A stretch of 64,000 nt of DNA from positions 992,001-1,056,000 of the forward strand of contig VANK01000001.1 in the NCBI GenBank assembly GCA_008682415.1, read 5' to 3'. The position numbers were made by a program, and so were the translations under genes. This document shows, in pieces, positions 54,190 through 62,500 of this stretch. This DNA is from Acidobacteria bacterium AB60 (GTDB lineage Bacteria > Acidobacteriota > Terriglobia > Terriglobales > Acidobacteriaceae). Below the pieces are notes generated by a model. That model worked only from the letters and a program-made list of their open reading frames with translations. It had not been told where the DNA came from and made no database searches. Each line of letters starts with the position of its first letter. Within the stretch, counting starts at the first letter, position 1.

Positions 54190-54758
54190 GTCTGCCCGAC
54201 GCTGAAGGAGCAAGTAGCCACAAATAAATTTGGGTTTCGAAGCTGCCTGAAAATCGAAGCTACGGGTCAAACGCGCCAAGACCTGCCCTGCTCGATCCGA
54301 AAGCAGCGGGGCGATAGATATCGAAAAGTCGGCTTGTCGTTACCGATTTTGGCGGATCGCGAAATAGGACTCCACGGGGCCGCACTGACCGAAGACTCCT
54401 CTCGAAGCTGCTCAGATTACCACTGGAAAAGAAAGTGGGGTTGGCTAAGATGTGCCGTCTTCCTGCGCTTGAGTCTCCAAGAGCCGTGCGTGTTGGGAGT
54501 CGATCTGACGAGGAGGTCTGGCTGCACGGTTTCTATTGATGACCAGCCGGACCAATCAACGAGCGGATTCAGCGCCTGAGGGCCTAGGAGCAAAGGCGAC
54601 CGCATCTCTCCGGGCTTAGTATCGGCTTGTACCAAGCTTGGAGCAATTCCGGATTTCGGAGCACGAGCAAGCAGCAGGAGAACGATGTTCCACGAAGCGC
54701 GGGACAGAAATTGCATTTCTGCCTTCCGATCGCCGCTTGCGAGGGTGCAGCGCGGCTT
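54190..54758. other. 569 bp without a recognisable gene
   Basis: Short frames on both strands have no family resemblance or start signals. No clear hairpin or repeat was noticed. Confidence 0.5.
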
Positions 54759-55169
54759 CTACTGATCGGTTCGCGAGGCCGATGAGAAAGGCTTAGAAAT
54801 GTGCTGGTGCCAGATCGACCATTTTCCGTTTGCCTTTTCGAGGCAAAAAGTTGCCCGCACCAAGTCGCTCAGCTTCCGGCCGTCTGGATAAGTGCCTCCA
54901 CATCGAATGAGTCCAAAGGCGTAACCAACGTCATCGCTAGCAGAGATGTGCAGGTCTTCAAGTTCGAATTCGCCTTCGCCCTCAAGCTCCGGCTGCCAAT
55001 CTCCCCAGCTCTCCCGGTAAGCCTCGGAGCCGTGATAGACCAATGGGGGCAAGACGTCATAGATCACAGCGTCTTTGGCATGGTGATCGAGAACTTCGCT
55101 GAGCCGGCCTTTACGGGTGTTCTCCGCCCAAAGCTCCAGAAGTTTGCGAATGTCTTCAGCGTTTTGCAT
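54759..55169 (-). CDS. SnoaL/NTF2-like protein 2
   Basis: A 136-residue protein of the NTF2-like fold, calcium/calmodulin-kinase-association or SnoaL type. It opens with DIRKLLELWAENTRKGRLSE, continues VLDHHAKDAVIYDVLPPLVY and closes with CLEKANGKWSIWHQHISKPF. This is the typical ketosteroid-isomerase-like cone. The length is normal. It stands alone. The substrate is unknown and cannot be read from the sequence. Confidence 0.87.
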   Translation of the reverse strand: MQNAEDIRKLLELWAENTRKGRLSEVLDHHAKDAVIYDVLPPLVYHGSEAYRESWGDWQPELEGEGEFELEDLHISASDDVGYAFGLIRCGGTYPDGRKLSDLVRATFCLEKANGKWSIWHQHISKPFSSASRTDQ

Positions 55170-55399
55170 ATGGGATCAAGTCTAAGGCAACAGAGGCCAG
55201 CAGCGAATGCCCGACACCGTACAAAATCCGCCCTGTCGACTTGGCTTCTGTCGAGCCGATTCAGCCAACGGACTCAGTTGACAACTTTAGACCATACCGC
55301 TCCTCAGAGGTATAGCAGCTCAGTGGCAGCTCAATGTACGAGTTGACGATGCTGCGCCGATTGACGCAGAAATCGAGCGCACTCAAACCATTCAGTCAG

Positions 55400-55610
55400 T
55401 TACTCCGCACGGAGTGAGTCAATCGGGTTCACGTTGGCAGCGCGCATCGAGGGCATGAGACTGGCCACCAGCGTGTCGACCGCCAGGAGCAGCGCGGCGA
55501 CGACGAGAGTTGCCGGAACGCGCGGCTTCAACCCGAGAGCAGCGAACTCGCGGCGCTCGCCGCCGCGAGAGATATGCCCGCACCCAGCACGAGTCATTCA
55601 CTGAGGACAC
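55400..55610 (-). pseudogene. C-terminal scrap of a MacB/FtsX-type permease
   Basis: The frame ends TLVASLMPSMRAANVNPIDS and then LRAE-stop, preceded by LVVAALLLAVD. This is the last membrane helix and tail of the ABC permease family common in acidobacteria. The body of the gene, normally about 800 residues, is absent. Confidence 0.75.
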
Positions 55611-55686
55611 CTCCCGAGCTGCGGCGATGTGATCGCCAGCCTGCGTGGTTTCGTGGGGGAATTGCGAGCTCTCCTATGGTCGGCGC

Positions 55687-56517
55687 TTATCGGGAGAAAA
55701 GGTGAAACTCCCCTTCTGAATCCGCTGGCCAAATCACCTTCTCTTCTCCGTTCAAGGATTCTGCGATCACCGCTTCGTTGAGGAAATTGTGCTTCCTGAG
55801 GGTTTCGACGATTCGTTTTTCAGCATTCCGTCGGGGCTTGACGAAGCAAAAGATATTCAAAGTGCCGCTTCCGATGTCCCCACCATCGCAGTACCCCAGA
55901 TCCGCGCTCTCCAGAAGACTGCCGAGTAGCTGTTCGAGCGCATGCTTCTTTTCGAGTTGGTCAGCCGGGTTCAGACGATCGGTCCTGTACTGAATGACCA
56001 ATTGATACTCCTCGTCCTCCTCGTTTCCGCTGGGCGCGCCCTCGGCTGACACAGAGCCGGGGGTGAGTGAACCTCCGAGACCACTCGACTCCAGGTAGTC
56101 CCCGGCGAACTCGCGCCGAACAACCGAGAGATCGTTCCTGAGTCTCTCTTCCGCGATCGAAAGGCCGCGCTTCTTCAGGCGATCGATGCACTGCCATGTA
56201 GCGTCTTCTGCACTGCGCCAGAGAAAGCTCTGAAACGCGATGAGCGGCACTTCCCAATCGACCCGATGCACGTAGATGCTGGCGATGATGAGATTGTTTC
56301 GGAACGGCTCTACGCGGATACCTCTCCTCTTCATTGGCTTGATCTCGTCTATACCCTGTACAAAGACGGCCAAGCCAAATTTCACCCCAGTGGCGTCATA
56401 CGGGCCGCGGCACCGTTCTGCGAACAGCCGTCTCAGGCGAAGGATCTCTGCATCGACGGCGGCTGGAACTTTCCCGCTGTACGCCATCGCAACAGGAAAG
56501 ATCCAGGTTGCGTTCAT
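55687..56517 (-). CDS. Candidate two-domain immunity protein for the RHS toxin
   Basis: A 276-residue protein whose ATG at 56517 (with GTG just before) follows GGAGG, 57 bases after the toxin gene stop. No signal peptide is seen, so it is cytosolic. Residues about 1-145 (YSGKVPAAVDAEILRLRRLF, then EPFRNNLIIASIYVHRVDWE) form one domain. After an acidic linker (GAPSGNEEDEEY), residues from about 175 form a second alpha/beta domain (YQLVIQYRTDRLNPADQLEK, then ADLGYCDGGDIGSGTLNIFC). I do not recognise a named immunity family. The position directly behind the toxin tip is what marks it. Either or both domains may bind the nuclease. Confidence 0.65.
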   Translation of the reverse strand: MNATWIFPVAMAYSGKVPAAVDAEILRLRRLFAERCRGPYDATGVKFGLAVFVQGIDEIKPMKRRGIRVEPFRNNLIIASIYVHRVDWEVPLIAFQSFLWRSAEDATWQCIDRLKKRGLSIAEERLRNDLSVVRREFAGDYLESSGLGGSLTPGSVSAEGAPSGNEEDEEYQLVIQYRTDRLNPADQLEKKHALEQLLGSLLESADLGYCDGGDIGSGTLNIFCFVKPRRNAEKRIVETLRKHNFLNEAVIAESLNGEEKVIWPADSEGEFHLFSR

Positions 56518-56574
56518 CACAAGGACTGTCCTCCACAGCTCAGCGTTTCTTTTCCAAACAAACAAACTCGAACC

Positions 56575-59500
56575 CTATGGAAGCCACCCGCTGCCTGCCC
56601 AAGGTTCGTTATTCAACGGGCCTGGCAGGTATTCGCACAACAGGCGTTCCAGATCCAAGATATCCGATCTCGATCCTGATGCGACAGGTATGACTCTGCC
56701 GCCGCTTCCGCCCAGACCACCGAGGAACGTTCCCGAATATCGTGCGGCGGGGTTGTAGGAGATTCCCCATTTCAGGAAGTTGTCGAACCCGTCGACCAAG
56801 ATATAGAGGTAGGCGGTTCGCGGCGAATTGCGCGAATTTCCATGACAAGGACAGCTGTTGTGAACGAGGACGCCGGATTCGCCCACGAAATAGTCATGGT
56901 CCTTGTCAACGGTAAAGTTGTAGACGGTTTCCTCGCGCGTCATGGGCGAGGCGGAGATGATCCGGCGCCACAGGCCGTTCGCAGTCTCCAGCAGATCGCC
57001 TGTTCGAAGCGCACCAGCCTGCAGCCATTGCCCTTTCGTGCTTCCCTCGTGTCTGACCCAGAAGGGGTGGCTTCGCGTCGGATGCAGAGCCTCTCCTTCT
57101 CCTGCGACTCGTACCTCCATCAGCTGATCGGTATGAGGCGGCGTAATGGCAGTGACGGGATTCGCTTCAAGCTTGCCGGTTCTGCGATTCCGCGAGATCA
57201 CCTCATCGCCAACTTCAACCTTCTCGACTGGGACGTCGCCATGATCGGTGTGGACCGGCGTCCCGGCGGCGAAGCATAGCCCGCACGACTCCGATAACTC
57301 TTCTTCGGCTCCGCACTCCTTGGGCGCGGGTATCAGCGAAACGAGCGTTTGGGTGAACGGATCATAATCTGTCGCGAGGAAAAGAACCGACGCGGCTTCA
57401 TAGAAGATGCAATTGATCTCCTTGGCCAGCGCTTCTTCACCTTCGACTGCGCCCTCCGACTCGATGTCAATCAGTTCGGCCTCTTCTGCCGCGTCATCGA
57501 GGCCGTGGGGATCAACGCGATTCACCGGATTGGCTTTTGTGTACTGATAACGATGCAGCGATTTTGGATCGAAGAGATGTCCGGCAAACGGATCCTGCGA
57601 AACGAATCTTCCCGACGAAGGGTTGTAATAGCGTGCGCGCAGGTAGTAGAAGCCGAGGTCCGAATCCCATTGCTCGCCGCGGTAGAGGAAGTTGTTCGGC
57701 GTGGAGCCGCTGACCGCAACTGAGTTGCCGAACGCATCGTATTCGTAGGTGTCTGTTACGGCGCCGGAAGCGCTGGTAAGCTCGCGAACGCTCCCCATGC
57801 CGTCGTACTGGTAGAACGCTGGCGTCCATGTTCCGTTGAGCGACTGGCTTTCGCTGATGCGCTGCAACCCATAGGTATAGGTGCGCGCGACGGCGCCGGC
57901 ACCGTTCACTTCCTCCATCACCTGCGGGTAGCCGGTCGGATTAAGATCATCGACCAGATAACGCGTGACGACGCCGTTTACCGATTTGGCGACGCGATTG
58001 CCGTCGCCGTCGTAAACGAAGGTGATCGCGCCGCCGTTCGCGGACACGAGCTGATTCTGGGAATCGTAGACGAATGTTTTGCCGCCGGCCGCAGTTGCAT
58101 TTCCGTTAGGATCGTACGACTCGGTAGAGAGGCGATCGTCGGCATCGAAGGTAAACGACCCTGAGCTGATTCCACTCAGCGTAGACGAGAGGGACGAGCG
58201 ATTGCCCACGGGGTCGAGAGAGTAGCTCGCAGCGCCATTCTTTCCGCTCGGGGCGGAAGCAATGGTCTCGTTTGTCAACCGGTTCAGCGCATCATAGCTC
58301 CAGTTGACAGTTCGGCCACTCGACTCGAGGACGTTGACTCGATTCCCCGCCGGGTCGCGCTGGTAAATGTAGCCGCTCTGCTGCGATGCGACGCCGGAAA
58401 CCCGGTTCAGCTTGTCGTAGGTGAAGATGCTCTGCAGCCCGTTTGGCAGCGTCGTCGAAGCCAGATTGCTTGCAGAGTCATACGTGTACGAGGTGGTGGT
58501 CGAGCCAGAGAGACGGTTGTCAACGACCGTGCTCAGACGATTCAGGGTGTCATAGGTATACGAAAGCGAGACGCCGCCCGCGTTCGAGGAGTTGATCGAG
58601 GTAAGATTCCCTGCCGCGTCGTAAGTGTAATTGAGGGTGCCTTCCGGTGTGATCTTGGATGTGAGCCGGTCGAGGTTGTCATAACTGTAGGTTGTTGTTC
58701 CGCTCGCGTCAGACATGGTCTGCCGCTTTCCGGTCGGCGAGTAGGTGAAGCTTACGAGCGCCTCGCCCGGCGTTGAGCGGCTCAGGAGCCGATTGAGGCT
58801 GTCATAGCTGTAAGTGGTGACAGCGCCATTGAAGTGCGTGACCGAGGTGAGATTTCCCGCCTTGTCATAGGTTCGCGTCTCCGATGACGAGCCGTCGGGG
58901 AGAGTCTTGTTCGTCGGCTCGGAGAGAAGATCATAAGCAGCCGACGTGGTGTGGCCGTTCGCGTCCATCCAGCTGGTCAGATTCTTGTCGCCGTCGAATC
59001 CGTACTGCGTGGTATTCGCAGAACCGTTCGGGCTGTTAACCTCCGTGACCTGTTTCAGCTGATTTGCGCCATCGTAGGCGAATTGGACCGAATTCCCGGC
59101 CTGGTCGGTGACCGACGTGAGATTGCCGGCGCCATTGTAGGTGTAGGCTTTTGTCGTGGAATCTGGATAGGTGGCCAGGACAGGCCGTTTGCGGGCGTCG
59201 TATTGATAGGTTGTGACGTTGCCATTCCCGTCAGTTATGGACACGAGATTACGGGCATTGTCGTAGCCGTACGTGAGGGACCCTTGAACGCCGGAGATGC
59301 TCGTCAGATTACCGGCAGCATCATAGGTGAATGCGGTCGTGTGGCTGAGCGAGTCTGTCTCGCTGAGCGTGCGCCCATCGTCATCGTAGATAAAGGTTGT
59401 CGTAGTTGCGCCGGAGGTGCCGAAGCCGATTGTGACTGAGGTCTGGCGGCCTGCGAGATCGTAGACATGCTTTGTGGTTCGGCCCGCCTGGTCAACTTCG

Positions 59501-62500
59501 GTGAGGACATTCCCGCGGAAATCGTAGGTCTTTGTCGCCCGGGTCCCATCCGGGTAATCGGTCTCGATTCGCCGGTTGAGAGCGTCGTACTTATAGCCGG
59601 TGACGCTGCCGCGAGCGTCGGTATCGGAAATCTTGTTTCCATTTCCGTCATACGCTGAGCTCGCGTGGCGGCTCAGTGGAGCGAAGGTATCGGTGAGGTT
59701 TCCGAAGGCGTCATAGACATAGTTCGTAGTCGCTCCCGTTTGACTCGAACTCTGCGGGGGATCGGTTGAGGAAAGCTTGTGGCCGAGGTTGTCGTAGGTG
59801 AATGACGTCGTGCGCCCCAGAGCATCGGTACGGGTCAGCGTGTTGCCATAGGCATCGTAGGTGAAGCGCGTGGCAAGTGAGGGCTGCGCGTTGATGTCGA
59901 TCCCCACTCCGCCGGCCTGCAAGGTTCCATTCGAATTGAACTGATAGCTCGCAAACGTACCCAGGCTGTCGGTCACCGACTGCGGGTTGAGATTGACGTC
60001 GTAGCTGAACGAGCGGACGTTTCCATTCTCGTCAACGGTCTGCGTTGGTTCACTGTATTGATTGAAGGTTGTAGAGCGAGTGGTATTGGTGCTTGTGGCG
60101 GTCTTCGGATAAGTGGTCGAGGTCTTGTTGCCGTTCGAGTCGTACGTGTAGGTCGTGACCTGACCCATGGGATCAGTGACCGAGATCAGGTTTCGTTTCG
60201 AATCGTAGACGTTGGTCGTTGTGTGTCCCAGCGGGTCGGTCGAAGACAACGGATCGCCCGCCGCGCTGTAGACCACGCTCGCTGTGCCGACGTTCCCGCT
60301 TCCATCGGGCGGGTACGTGATGGTGGTCGTGTTGGTCTTGAGGTTGTACGAGTAGGATGTCGTCTCTCCCAGGGCATCACTGACGCTCTTCAATCGACCG
60401 TTCAGCGGCAGCCCGTTGGGGTCCGTCTCTCCCTGCGAGAAGTAACTAGTCTGAGGCAGTTGGTTGCCGTTGAAGTCTGATCCGGACAGATAGAAATGAT
60501 TCGCATCATAGGTGTAGGTGGTTGGAGTCGTCTTGTTGGGATAACTCACAGAGACCAGGTTGCCGTTCTGGTCATATCCGTACTGGTAGATGTTTCCCAA
60601 TGGATCGGTGATGGTGCTGATGCGGCCACTTGAATCCCTCTGGAAAGAAACCGCGATTCCGGTCGAACTGCTGATTCCGCTCGCCGTGATGTCGACACGA
60701 TTGCCGTTCTTGTCGACGATTGCCTGCAGGTTGCCGCCCGCGCTGATGAGGTAGGAGGTACCTGTCGGGTCGGTGTACACGTAGGAAGACGGGGTGTAGT
60801 AGCCGCCGCCAATACACGCCCACAACGAGCCATCCGGCACCAGGAAGTCGAAGAAGTCTGCGCAACCCGGGCCGTTGGCGGAAAGGGTTCCGTGGAACCC
60901 AGGTTCTGCGGTGTAGGCCGGCACAAAATAGGGGAAGAGCCATCCGAGGTACTGCGGGGTGAGATCGAATGTCCTTCGGGCGCCGCCCAGGGTAAATGTG
61001 ACGTTACCGTTCGGGTCGACGGTGAGGCCTACGGAAGTCTGCAGCTTCCATCCATAGCCGAAGTCGCCAACCGTATTCGCATTGAGGCTGTCATAGATCC
61101 GCTGGACCTTGATGGGAAGCCCATTCACGGGAACGACCAGGTCCGTAACGGTTGTTGTGAGCCTCCCAGGCTTGAGATCGCCAACCACTGTTACCAGCGC
61201 CAGGTTGTACTCCGACGCGCCACCGGTTGTCGTCGCCTGCAGAGTGATCCAATAGGTGCCATTGGCAACCGTCGTCGTGTCCCATGTCCCGATCTGGCCC
61301 GAGCCGGTTGTGTTTGAATTAAGCACCGTGATGGCGCCGGGATTGCTCGCCGGATAGACAGTCAGTAGGCCCGAGGCCAGCGTCACTCCCGAACCAACTG
61401 TGATGGGAACGATGCCGGAGACCTGCGCGCCGTAAGCAGGGCCGCCGATCCACCCGCCGGCCGTGCCGGGCTGCGGATTGACTGCAATCGTGATTTGCGC
61501 CGAAGCGCTGCCGTTCCCATCCGTCGCCGTGAGTTGAAGCTGATAGCTGCCCGGCTCATTGAAGGATGCAATCGTCGATGCCTGTTGCGGATTGGCGAAC
61601 GTTGTGGCGCCTGGTCCGCTCACCTGGGTCCAGGAGTATGTGATCGTCTGCCCTTGAGGCAACGCGCTGTCGCTGGCACTGCCACTCAGTTGGACCGTGT
61701 TTGGAAGAATGACGGTATTCGGGGCAGAAACCGACACGCTGAGCGAGGCTCCCGTGCCTGTCCCCGTACCGGTTCCCGTTCCTGTCGTCGGTGCTTGCGT
61801 CCATGGCACCGAAACCTGGTTGGAGTAGGTGACCATTCCACCGATAAAGGCGACCGCCTGCACCAGAGCGGTTCCGGGGTTGGCATCCTTGTAAACGATG
61901 GTGACGTGACCGGTGCTGTCGGTGGCGCCGCTCAGCTCCAGGTTGTCAACTCCGGTCACGACGAGACTCACGTTCGTGTTCGGCACCGGATTGCCCGCGG
62001 CGTCACTGGCAAGGATCGTGAAGGACTGCTGCCCCCCGATGGGGAGAGGCTGTACCGACCCCGGAGAGATGGTCAGCGAGCCAGTGGGTGCAACGCCCGT
62101 GGGGCTGGACGCGCCTTGCGTCATGGTGAGCACGAGCTGGCCGCCACAGCACTCCGAATAATCGAGCTCATAAGGATACTTGCCTGCGGCCGGGAAGTTC
62201 ACGACGACCTGGTTGCCCACGGGCGATGTTGGATCGTTATAGGCGCCCATTACAGGCAGCTGGCCGAACGGTGTAGCGGAGGGTGCATTGGTAAACGCCC
62301 CGCTCACACGCGTTGCTCCGCCACCGACGCCGAAGATGAACCCGTCGTCCGAGTAGAAGTTGAATGTCACGTTTCCGGGACCGGCGATGGTGAACTCGCC
62401 CCGGAATACGGCCTGGAACGCGCCCATGGTCCCCACACCCGCCTGATAACCGTTCCCTTGCGCTACGATCGTGCCTGTGAAGTTCCCGCTCAGGTCGGTC

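Noticed and set aside
61755..61800. Phase-variable tract
   Set aside because: The hexamer-like repeat encodes a Gly-Thr linker in frame. Length changes by whole repeats would not alter the frame, so switching is unlikely.
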